NCBI GenBank assembly: GCA_018970825.1
Contig: JAGWVP010000115.1
Location: 1 to 8,331 of the forward strand
DNA: 8,331 nucleotides
Source of the DNA: a bacterium
GTDB lineage: Bacteria; Desulfobacterota; Binatia; UBA12015
Direction: 5' to 3'
Each line of letters starts with the position of its first letter. The first letter of the stretch is position 1. Below are positions 1-7,300 of this stretch, in pieces. The position numbers and the translations under genes were made by a program. The notes beneath the pieces were generated by a model. It worked only from the letters and a program-made list of their open reading frames with translations. It had not been told where the DNA came from and did not search any database.

Positions 1-2
1 GC

Positions 3-1232
3 GCCGCCGCGACGGCCCCGGGCGGGCGCGGGGCCGCCTCCGCCGCGGACGGACCCGTCCGGATCGGTTTCTACGGCTCGAACGACGCGCTCGCGCTGCC
101 GTGGATGGTGGAAGCCCTGCGCCTGCTGCGCGCCCGCCACGGGCGCGCGATCGAGATCGAGGCGATCGGCATCGAGCCCGTCGCCGGTCTCGCCGATCTG
201 CTCGACTGGGTGGAGCCAGGCGTCCGGGGCTACGCGGAGAGCCTCGCCTCGCTGCGCTCCCGCGGCTGGGCGATCGGGCTCGCGCCGCTCGCCGACAGCG
301 CCTTCAACTCGGCCAAGCAGGCGACCAAGTTCCGCGACTACGCCTGGGCCGGCGTCGCCATGGTCTGCTCGAAGGTGCCCGCCTACGAGCGCGTGCTGCT
401 CGACGGTGTCCACGCGCGTTTCGCCGAGGAGTCGCCCGAGGACTGGGCAGCGGTCGTTTCGCACCTGGTCGAGCGTCCCGGGGAGCGCGACCGACTCGTC
501 CGCGGGGCCCGCGCGCTGCTCGCGCAGGTACACGTGCAGTCGCTCACGGATGCCTCGTGGATCCAGGTGCTCTGGCGGACGGGAGCCGCCCGCGACGCGG
601 CACGGGTACCGCTGCTCGAGAGCCCGAAGCCCATCCCCTCGGGCGAGCAGGAGGTGGTCGAGACGCTCGCGGAACTGGTCGGCGCAGAGCCGGCGCAGTA
701 CGTGCCGATCGGGAGGCGGCGACGCTACCGCTTCGTCGCCTCGCGAGACTCGCTCGCGGGCGTCGAGGTCTGCATCGGCTCCTCGTCGGGCGACGTGCCC
801 CGGGGACGCCTCGACTTCGTGCTGGCCCTCGACGACGGGCAGGCGATGCGCCGGGGAGCAGCCGAGCTCGGCGGCACTCGATCGGGCACCTGGGTGCGCT
901 TCGAGTTCGAGGAGGTCCTGCACTCGGCCGGTCGCGGCTTCACGATCGACCTGGCGCTCGCACCCGGCGGAGCCGGCGAGGTCGGCGTGTTCGAATCCTC
1001 GCGGATCGGCTCCCCGCGCGTCGCACGCGCGGTGCGACGACTAGGCTTCGCGCCGGTGGTCGCCGCGCCCTTCCTGCGCGTCCTCTACTCGGTCCGCCGG
1101 CGCGGCGAAGGATTCGAACTCGAGAGCGCAGAACGCGCGCGCGCGCCGGGCAACGCGTCCCAGGTCGGCTCGCTGCCACTCGAAGACCCGGATCGGGACG
1201 TCGAGATCGCGCGCGGCAACCTGCAGCCGTAG
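3..1232 (+). CDS. GT-B family glycosyltransferase, C-terminal part, with a C-terminal accessory domain (5' end outside window)
   Basis: The reading frame is open from position 3 to a TAG at 1230-1232, and the true start lies upstream. Residues 18-35 (PVRIGFYGSNDALALPWM) look like the first strand and glycine turn of the second Rossmann domain of a GT-B enzyme. The stretch near 270-395 (WAIGLAPLADSAFNSAKQ, then KFRDYAWAGVAMVCSKVPAY) matches the sugar-nucleotide-binding end of group 1/GT4-like transferases: the 'aPl.ds.fn..K..Kf.ey...g.p.v.S..p.Y' pattern. It is followed by the usual helical tail with RPGERDRL. The expected role is cytosolic sugar transfer to a surface polysaccharide or lipid carrier; donor and acceptor cannot be read from the sequence. 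From about 714 to 1094 a beta-rich domain follows that resembles the end of the converging sulfotransferase. The last ~46 residues are Arg/Glu-rich and lie antisense to that gene. Family call is good; specificity unknown. Confidence 0.8.
   Translation, partial: AAATAPGGRGAASAADGPVRIGFYGSNDALALPWMVEALRLLRARHGRAIEIEAIGIEPVAGLADLLDWVEPGVRGYAESLASLRSRGWAIGLAPLADSAFNSAKQATKFRDYAWAGVAMVCSKVPAYERVLLDGVHARFAEESPEDWAAVVSHLVERPGERDRLVRGARALLAQVHVQSLTDASWIQVLWRTGAARDAARVPLLESPKPIPSGEQEVVETLAELVGAEPAQYVPIGRRRRYRFVASRDSLAGVEVCIGSSSGDVPRGRLDFVLALDDGQAMRRGAAELGGTRSGTWVRFEFEEVLHSAGRGFTIDLALAPGGAGEVGVFESSRIGSPRVARAVRRLGFAPVVAAPFLRVLYSVRRRGEGFELESAERARAPGNASQVGSLPLEDPDRDVEIARGNLQP
714..1094 (+). other. C-terminal beta-sandwich-like accessory domain of the glycosyltransferase
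   Basis: This roughly 127-residue segment follows the transferase fold. It alternates hydrophobic strands: RYRFVASRDSLAGVEVCIG, GRLDFVLALDDGQAMRR, WVRFEFEEV, FTIDLALAP and EVGVFESSR. The pattern recalls jelly-roll, carbohydrate-binding-like modules that follow glycosyltransferase domains, in which a change-in-property strand set ends in 'F.F.p...s.g....l.l'. The domain at 1110-1457 on the other strand shows the same order of features. The fold assignment is inference from pattern only. Confidence 0.5.
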
Positions 1233-2864
1233 CGCGCCCGGCGCTTCGGCCAGCGGGGCGAAGGCGAACCGCAACGGCTTCGACTCGTCGAGCGACGCCG
1301 CGTCGACCTCGACCCGCCGGAGCATCGCGCCCGAGGACGACCGGAGCTCGCACGCGAGGATTCCCGCGTTGGGCGACGCGTCCACGGCGACGGCGATCGA
1401 GACCGCGACGAGGCCCGGCCGGTCCACGCGAAGCCCCCAGGTCCGCGGCTTCGCGCCGCGCAGGCTCTCGCCCGGGACGAGACCGAATCCCCGGAGGTCG
1501 CCCGCGAAGAGCCGGCTGTCGTCGAGCATCTGGCGGAACGCGGGCGCGATCGCGCCGGAGAGGTCGCCAGGGCGGCTGAACCTGTCGCGCAGCCGCACCG
1601 AGCGCCTGCGGCGCAGAGCCTCGACCTCGCCCGAGAGCCGCGCGAGTCCCGCGCCCGCTCGCCCGAGCCGGGCCTCCGCGTCGGCGAGCCCGGCCGTCGC
1701 CGCGATCCGGCGGCCCCGCTCGTCCGAGAGTTCGCCCTCGGTCCGGACGCGGCGCTCGTTCTCCTCGCGGTACGCGGCCTCGGTTCGCATCCGGGCGTCG
1801 TGCTCGATCTTCACCCGGCCCTCGGCGGTCGCACGGCGCTGGAGTTCCTCGGCGAGGCTCTCGCGCACCGTGCCGAGCTGACGGTCGACCTCGCGGCCCC
1901 ATTCCTCGATCGCCTTGCCGCGCTCGATCTCCCGCTCCCAGCCGGCATGCTCCGAGTCGACGGCCTCCCGCGCCTCGCCGAGTTCCCTGTAGAGGTCGTC
2001 GACGACCGGCGAGAAGACCCGCTCCGAGGAGGCGACGTCCTCGCGTACGCGGTCGAGCGCGGCTCGCAGTTCCGCTTCGCCCGCGGTTCCGGCTGCGGCG
2101 CGCAGCGCCCGCCACGCCTCGACGACGACCGGTGCCGCCCCGTCCGCGGCGAAACCGCGCTCGCGCTCGTCGTCCATCGAGAAGTGGCGGAGCTCGCGGC
2201 CGAGGAACGCCTCGATTCCGGGCGCCGCCTCGTCGAGCGCGACCGGCCATGCGAGCCCCATCACCTCGCCCGCGCGCGCGAGCGTCGACCGCCAGTCTCG
2301 CAGCAGGTCGTCGTAGAGCACGAAGACGCGGCGGCGACCGCGCGTCGCGTGCTCCACCTCGAGCAGGTGGCGGAGCCACAGCAGGTGGGACTTGCCCGCG
2401 GGGAAGCCGTCGCGCCGCGCCTGCGAGGCCGCGACCTCGGCGGGGTGGCGGAGTGCCACGAGGAAGAAGGGCTCGATGCCCGATGCATCGAACGCCGCTT
2501 CCCAGGCCGGCACCAGGCGGGAGAGGCGGGGATCCTTCACGACCCAGAGCGGGCAGCGCGTGGTCTCGTCGGCGACGATCCGCGCGATGCGTGCCGCGGG
2601 CTCCGCGACGGCCGGGTGCGACGGCCATCCTTCCGGCATCGACCGAACGTCGTGCCAGCTGCGGCCGACTGCCTCGAGGAGCGCGTCGTCCGCGGCGATC
2701 ACCTCTTCGTCCTCCCAGAAGCCCCGCTCGTTGCCCCAGTTCGCGGGGATGAGCTTCTCGCCGATGCCGGCGCCGAGGAGGTTCACGCAGCGCACGAAGG
2801 CCGACGTCCCGCTGCGGTGCATGCCGGCGACGACGATCGCCCGGCGGCCCACGGCGGGGCTCAT
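1041..2864 (-). CDS. PAPS-dependent sulfotransferase family protein with coiled coil and C-terminal accessory domain
   Basis: The 607-residue protein starts with MSPAVGRRAIVVAGMHRSGTSA. GMHRSGTSA (14-22) is the 5'-phosphosulfate-binding loop of sulfotransferases. WVVKDPRLSRLVPAW (107-121) and ALRHPAEVAASQARRDG (137-153, with Arg139 and Ser147) match the core and the 3'-phosphate-binding segment. The family moves sulfate from PAPS to a hydroxyl or amine, often on a glycan. The catalytic part ends near residue 240. Residues ~265-420 are rich in Glu, Arg and Ala with heptad character (probable coiled coil). Residues ~470-585 form a beta-rich domain like that of the converging glycosyltransferase, and the final ~22 residues are charged. 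No signal peptide or membrane segment is visible, so it is likely cytosolic. The ATG overlaps the gor stop as ATGA; the upstream AAGG is weak and about 14 nt away, so translation probably depends on coupling. The acceptor is unknown. Confidence 0.82.
   Translation of the reverse strand: MSPAVGRRAIVVAGMHRSGTSAFVRCVNLLGAGIGEKLIPANWGNERGFWEDEEVIAADDALLEAVGRSWHDVRSMPEGWPSHPAVAEPAARIARIVADETTRCPLWVVKDPRLSRLVPAWEAAFDASGIEPFFLVALRHPAEVAASQARRDGFPAGKSHLLWLRHLLEVEHATRGRRRVFVLYDDLLRDWRSTLARAGEVMGLAWPVALDEAAPGIEAFLGRELRHFSMDDERERGFAADGAAPVVVEAWRALRAAAGTAGEAELRAALDRVREDVASSERVFSPVVDDLYRELGEAREAVDSEHAGWEREIERGKAIEEWGREVDRQLGTVRESLAEELQRRATAEGRVKIEHDARMRTEAAYREENERRVRTEGELSDERGRRIAATAGLADAEARLGRAGAGLARLSGEVEALRRRRSVRLRDRFSRPGDLSGAIAPAFRQMLDDSRLFAGDLRGFGLVPGESLRGAKPRTWGLRVDRPGLVAVSIAVAVDASPNAGILACELRSSSGAMLRRVEVDAASLDESKPLRFAFAPLAEAPGALRLQVAARDLDVPIRVFEWQRADLGRVARRARAFCALEFESFAAPADRVEDAQEGRGDHRREA
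1110..1457 (-). other. C-terminal beta-sandwich-like accessory domain of the sulfotransferase
   Basis: Residues ~470-585 contain the strand-like segments TWGLRVDRPGLVAVSIAVAV, GILACELRSSSGAMLRRVEV, LRFAFAPLAE, ALRLQVAARD and IRVFEWQRADLGRVARRAR. The order and key positions (G-x-L near the third strand, a paired RR after 'G.ML/AM', F-x-F before an Ala/Gly turn, and V-F-E followed by R-V-A-R) match the glycosyltransferase domain at 714-1094. It probably binds glycan or a protein partner; this is inference. Confidence 0.5.
2861..2864 (-). promoter_or_regulatory. ATGA stop/start overlap coupling gor to the sulfotransferase
   Basis: On the minus strand the gor stop TGA (2863-2861) shares bases with the sulfotransferase ATG (2864-2862). 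Such 4-nt overlaps normally mean one transcript and translational re-initiation. The weak ribosome-binding site upstream of the second gene supports coupling. Confidence 0.75.
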
Positions 2865-4219
2865 GTCGAGGGCACCGCCTTGTCCCGCATCGTCACGAAC
2901 TCCTCGGCCGCCGTCGGGTGGATGCCGATCGTCGCGTCGAACTGAGCCTTGGTCGCGCCGCACTTGAGCGCGATCGCGAGGCCCTGGACGATCTCGCCGG
3001 CGTCGGCGCCGACCATGTGGCAGCCGAGCACGCGGTCGCTCGAGGGATCGACCACGATCTTCATGAAGGTCGTCTCGTCGCGCCCGGTGAGCGTGTGCCG
3101 GAGCGGGCGGAAGCGGGTCTTGTAGACGTCGACCGCTCCGTGGCGGGCGCGCGCCTCCTCCTCGGTCAGGCCCACGGTCCCGATCGGCGGCTGCGAGAAG
3201 ACCGCCGACGGCACGCCTTCGTGAACCGGGCGGGTCGGCTTGCCGCCGAACAGGGTGGCCGCGAGCGCCATGCCCTCGTGGATCGCGACCGGGGTCAGGT
3301 TCACCCGGTTCGTCGCGTCGCCGATCGCGTGGATGCTCGGCACGCTCGAGCGCGAGAACTCGTCGACGACGACGGCCCCGCCGTGCGCGAGCTCGACGCC
3401 GACGTCCTCGAGACCGAGGCCGGGGGTGTTCGGCGCGCGGCCGATCGCGTGGAGGACGACGTCCGTCGCGATCGCCTCGCCCGAGCGCAGCGTGGCGAGC
3501 AGGCGACCGTCGTGGCGGTCGATGCGCGCGACCTTCTCGCCGAAGCGCAGGTCGAGCCCGCGCTTGCGCAGTTCGTCGGCGAGCACCGAGCGCACGTCGC
3601 CGTCGAAACCTCGCAGGAAGAGGTCGCCGCGGTGGACGAGCGTGACCTCGGAGCCGAGCCCGTGGAGGATCCCGGCGCACTCGACCGCGATGTAACCGCC
3701 GCCGACGACCACGGCGCGGCGCGGAAGCGCCGGCATGTGGAAGAATTCGTTCGAGGTGATGCCGAGCGAGGCGCCGTGCTCCTCGGGGATCGACGGACGG
3801 CTGCCGGTCGCGACCAGGACGTGGCGCGCGCGCACGATCCGGCCGCCGACCCGCACCTCGTGCGGCCCGACGACCGTCGCGCGATCCTCGAGGATCCGCA
3901 CCCCGTTCGACTCGAGAATCCGGCGGTAGACGCCGTTCAACCGCGCGATCTCGCGATCCTTCGCCTCGATCAGCCGGGACCACTCGAACGACGACGCCCC
4001 GACCTCCCAGCCGTAGCCGCGCGCGTCCTCGAAGTCGTCGTGGAAATGCGAGGCGAGAACGAGCAGCTTCTTCGGGATGCAGCCGACGTTGACGCAGGTG
4101 CCCCCGAGGCGGCTCTCCTCGGCGAGAGCGACGCGCGCTCCCATCGCCGCGGAGATGCGGCTCGCGCGCACCCCGCCCGAGCCGCCGCCGATCGTGAAGA
4201 GGTCGACGTCGAAGTCCAC
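2861..4219 (-). CDS. gor: Glutathione-disulfide reductase
   Basis: This 452-residue flavoprotein, the usual length for the family, reduces glutathione disulfide with NADPH in the cytosol. GGGSGG at 11-16 binds FAD. GGTCVNVGCIPKK at 39-51 carries the redox-active pair Cys42/Cys47. VVGGGYIAVE at 171-180 is the dinucleotide-binding turn, and Arg197 and Arg203 (VHRGDLFLR) sit where E. coli Gor has its two NADPH-selecting arginines. AIGDAT (298-303) is the second FAD motif. GIHPTAAEEF (432-441) gives the catalytic His434/Glu439 pair from the partner subunit, so a homodimer is expected. HPTAAEEF and the arginines argue for glutathione reductase over dihydrolipoamide or mercuric reductase; a related disulfide substrate is not excluded. 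LFTIGGGSGGVRASR and KLLVLASHF recall the plant/alphaproteobacterial type. The start is GTG, with AGAAGG 6 nt upstream. It overlaps the next gene by 4 nt. Confidence 0.93.
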   Translation of the reverse strand: MDFDVDLFTIGGGSGGVRASRISAAMGARVALAEESRLGGTCVNVGCIPKKLLVLASHFHDDFEDARGYGWEVGASSFEWSRLIEAKDREIARLNGVYRRILESNGVRILEDRATVVGPHEVRVGGRIVRARHVLVATGSRPSIPEEHGASLGITSNEFFHMPALPRRAVVVGGGYIAVECAGILHGLGSEVTLVHRGDLFLRGFDGDVRSVLADELRKRGLDLRFGEKVARIDRHDGRLLATLRSGEAIATDVVLHAIGRAPNTPGLGLEDVGVELAHGGAVVVDEFSRSSVPSIHAIGDATNRVNLTPVAIHEGMALAATLFGGKPTRPVHEGVPSAVFSQPPIGTVGLTEEEARARHGAVDVYKTRFRPLRHTLTGRDETTFMKIVVDPSSDRVLGCHMVGADAGEIVQGLAIALKCGATKAQFDATIGIHPTAAEEFVTMRDKAVPST

Positions 4220-4225
4220 GGACGG

Positions 4226-4231
4226 CCTTCT
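4226..4231 (-). promoter_or_regulatory. Ribosome-binding site of gor
   Basis: AGAAGG on the minus strand lies 6 nt before the GTG at 4219. It differs by one base from AGGAGG and supports this GTG as the start. The protein begins right before the FAD-binding strand (DVDLFTIGGG), as expected. Confidence 0.5.
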
Positions 4232-4250
4232 AGCACGGGCGAGGCCGGGC

Positions 4251-4285
4251 CGGCTCCCGGCGACCTCGCGGGTCGCCGGGAGCCG
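4251..4285 (-). terminator. Perfect 15-bp inverted repeat between the cytochrome gene and gor (terminator-like hairpin)
   Basis: The arms are CGGCTCCCGGCGACC (4251-4265) and GGTCGCCGGGAGCCG (4271-4285), perfectly complementary around the 5-nt loop TCGCG. The repeat begins 20 nt past the stop of the cytochrome gene and ends 31 nt before the gor start. No run of U follows the stem on the minus strand, so it is not a classic intrinsic terminator. It may act as a U-tract-less terminator or pause, or stabilise the 3' end of the upstream mRNA, lowering read-through into gor. Confidence 0.6.
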
Positions 4286-4305
4286 AGCCGATCAGGAAAA
4301 GGAGG

Positions 4306-7300
4306 TCACTCCGGGATGGTCGCGCAGACGGCCGGGCGCGGGCCGTTCACGATGCTGTCGAACTTGGTCGGCGTGTCGCTCATGCCGGAGTTCGCGACCG
4401 TGCACAGCCCGGCCTCGAGGCCGAGCTTGAGCTGCAGGGCGAGCGAACCCTGGGGGAAGTCCGCCAGCGAGAAGACCTGCGAGCCCTTCACCACGATGAC
4501 CAGGTTCTCGGCCTTCAACTTGATCGAGACCAGGCCGTCCGGCGACTTGTACGTCCAGACGGGCTTGCCGGCCGAGCCGCCGAGCTTCCAGTTCTGCGCA
4601 AACAGGTCCATGTGCATCTGGGTTCCCGGCTTCGACGGGTTCCAGACCCAGAGCTGGCCACCCTGCAGCGTCGGGTCGTCCGAGTACTGCGGGAGAGGCG
4701 GGGTCACGAAGCTCGAAGCGCCGCCCGAGTACTTCGACGTGAACTTGAGCGAACGCTGCGCCGGGTTCGTCGAGTCGCGCACCGAGAGCAGGCTCGGACG
4801 GATCCGGACGCCGTTGTACGGAGTCGGGGTCGGAACCGGCGTCCTCGTCGGAGTCGGGACGGGCGTCGGCGTCGGCGTGGCCGTCGGGCCGGGCGTCGGC
4901 GTTGGCGACGGGGTCGGCGTCGGAACCGGCGTCGGCGTCCTGGTCGGCGTCGGCGCAGGCGTCGGGGTCGGAACCGGCGTCGGCGTCGGCACGGGCGTCG
5001 GGGTCGGAACCGGCGTCGGCGTCGCACCAGGATCCGGGGTCGGCGTCGGCGTCGGAACCGGCGTGGCGGTCGGCACCGGCGTCGGCGTCGCGGTCGGCTC
5101 CGGCGTCGGCGTGGCCGGCGCGGGCGTCGGCGTGGTCACGCTCGGGTTGTTCGCCGGGTTCGCCGGGTCGTAGCCCGCGTCGAGCTCGGTGCGGTCGAGG
5201 AAGCCGTCCTCGTCGCGGTCGATGCCGACGCGCGTCCCGTTGCCCGGCGGGACGCAGGTGTAGGTCAGCTCCGAGCCCGCGCCGTTCGCGAGCGCGCGCA
5301 GTTGAGCGTCGGTCAGGTTCGCCTCGGAGGCCCGGTCGGACTTGAAGCTGCCGTTCGCCTGGCGGACCCAGCCGCGCTGCTCGCCGCCGACCACGCCCTT
5401 CACGACGAGGTCGCACTCGGGCACGTTTCCGCCGGCGTACTTGGAATTGTAGTTCGTCCCGGCGCGCGCGACCATGAGGTCGATGCGCGGGCCGACGACC
5501 GCCGAGTTCGACGAGTTCAGCGTGGTCTGCTGGCCGACGATCGGCGCGAAGTCCGAGGGAAAGGCCAGCACGAACTGCTCCATCTGGCGGCGCAGCGTGT
5601 CGCCGCCGTTGAAGCCGCTGTCGTTGTCGGAGTTGAAGACGGTCGCCTGGAAGAAGCGGAAGACGCCGTCGATGCTGCCGTCGTGCAGCACGCCGAAGCC
5701 GCGGATCTGGTCGCCCTTGTTCGCGTTGTCGCCGCTGTTCAGGAAGTTCTGCGGCGCGAGGCCGAACATGCCCACCTTCGTGTACACGTTGCGCAGGTGG
5801 GCGATCTTCATGATCTGCTGCTCGTTCTCGAAGCTCGCGTCGCCGTTGGTTCCGAAGAAGCCGTTGGCGGGGTCGAGGGTGTGGCAGCCGTTGCAGGTGA
5901 AGCCCTGGCCGAGCAGCGATGTGCCGTCCGACAGCCGGCTGCCGGTGTAGAAGTTGCGACCGGCCTGCTGGTCGGCCGTCAGCGTACCGTCGAGGTTCGC
6001 GTTCGGGTTCGGCGGCTGCATGATCGAGAGCGCGTAGTTCGTGAACTCGTTCATCTGCGCCGTCGTCGGCGCCACCGAGCGGCCGAGCAGGCCCGGGAAC
6101 GCGACGATGAAGTTGTTGAACGAGAGATCCGCGCTCTTGCCGGAGCCGAAGACGCCGTTGGAGCGGTCTCCGCGCCAGTGCAGCGGGCCGTGGTTCTGCA
6201 TCCCGCGGAAGGTCTGGGTCGTCATGGGACCCTTCATCGGGTGGAACTCGTTCGTCGCGGCGTCGCCGTTCACGCTGCCGCCCGCGGCGATCGAGAGCTT
6301 GATCGTCATCGGGCTGCTGGCGACCACGTCGTCCGGGTTGCCGAGGTCCCAGGCGAGGTCGTCGAGGTCGCCGAAGACGTGGCAGCTGCCGCAGGAGGAC
6401 TCGCCGTTCGCGGACGAGAAGAACGCGTCGTTGCCGAAGACTCGGCCGTTGAAGACGCTCGCCGGCTCGCGGTCGTAGAGAGCGACGCTCGAAAGCTCGG
6501 CCTTCGAGGCGGTGTCGACCACGGAGACCGTGTTCGTGAAGCGGGAGAGCGCGTAGAGCCGCTGGCGCGCCTCGTCGAGGACGAGGCCCGCCGTGCCGCC
6601 GCCGGCGAGCTGGATCTGGGCCGCCGCGTCGGGAACGAAGGTGTCGGCCTCGATCTCCGAGGTCGCGAACACGCCGATCTTCGACGAGCCGTAGGCGGCG
6701 ACGTAGAGCGTCTGGCCGTCGCTCGTCACCGCCATCTGGACCGGCTGCGCGAGCGTCTTGTTCTTGTCGCCGGGCGCACCCTTCGTCGTGTAGTCGATGT
6801 GCTTGTTCAGGTTGCGGGGCTTCACCTGCGTTCCGTCGATCACGGTGATGCGGGCGCGGTGCAGGTTGCCGCGGACCGTCGACGCCGAGTCGCCGGGCCC
6901 CTCGAAGCGGGTCAGGTTGTTCGCCTCGGTGTTGGACACGTAGACGCGACCCGTCACCGGGTTCACCGCGATCCCGAACAGGATCGTGCCGACGCTCTTC
7001 CAGTTGGTCGTCTCGACCGGCGGATTCGCGTTCGCGTTGATCTCGAAGACGTCCTTGTCGGGCAGGTTGAAGCGGACGACGTTCTTCCAGTCGCGGCCTT
7101 GGGTGTCGCGCCACGCCGTGCCGCTCTCCTCCCTCTGGACGATGAGGCCGGTCTCGGGGCCCTTGCTGCCCGCGACGTTCACGCGCGGGTTCGGCATGCC
7201 GCCCGGGATCGCGGTGCCGTCCGAAAGGGTGCCGGTGCAGGTCGGGGTACCGTCGCAGACCACGCCCTCGGCGACCGTCGTGGTGCGGTTGCCCGAGTGG

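Noticed and set aside
1041..1232. Frameshift or pseudogene at the convergent end
   Set aside because: Both frames are intact, with coding-like third positions up to the end of their own domain. Tail overlap explains the data without a lesion.
101..1579. Plus-strand open frame of 492 codons overlapping the glycosyltransferase
   Set aside because: It is extremely Arg/Pro-rich with no fold signal; the other frame carries a clear GT-B pattern.
940..2628. Minus-strand open frame of 562 codons overlapping the sulfotransferase
   Set aside because: It is an Arg/Gly/Pro-rich out-of-frame shadow with no recognisable motif, while the neighbouring frame holds the sulfotransferase motifs.
2861..4219. 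Dihydrolipoamide dehydrogenase or mercuric reductase in place of glutathione reductase
   Set aside because: GIHPTAAEEF, the Arg197/Arg203 NADPH-type pair and the GGTCVNVGCIPKK site fit glutathione reductase best. No N-terminal metal-binding domain or C-terminal cysteine pair is present.
4819..5133. Possible CRISPR array or DNA-level direct-repeat element
   Set aside because: The units are hexamers with no unique spacers, and the reading frame of the secreted protein is kept throughout. It is a coding linker.
2918..5173. Long plus-strand open frame, including AGGAGG at 4300-4305 ten bases before an ATG at 4316
   Set aside because: It lies opposite gor and the cytochrome gene, which have unmistakable motifs. 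Its product is Arg/Asp/Val-rich with a Gly-Val run mirroring the Pro-Thr repeat. The ribosome-binding-site look-alike falls at the 3' end of the cytochrome gene and is probably chance.
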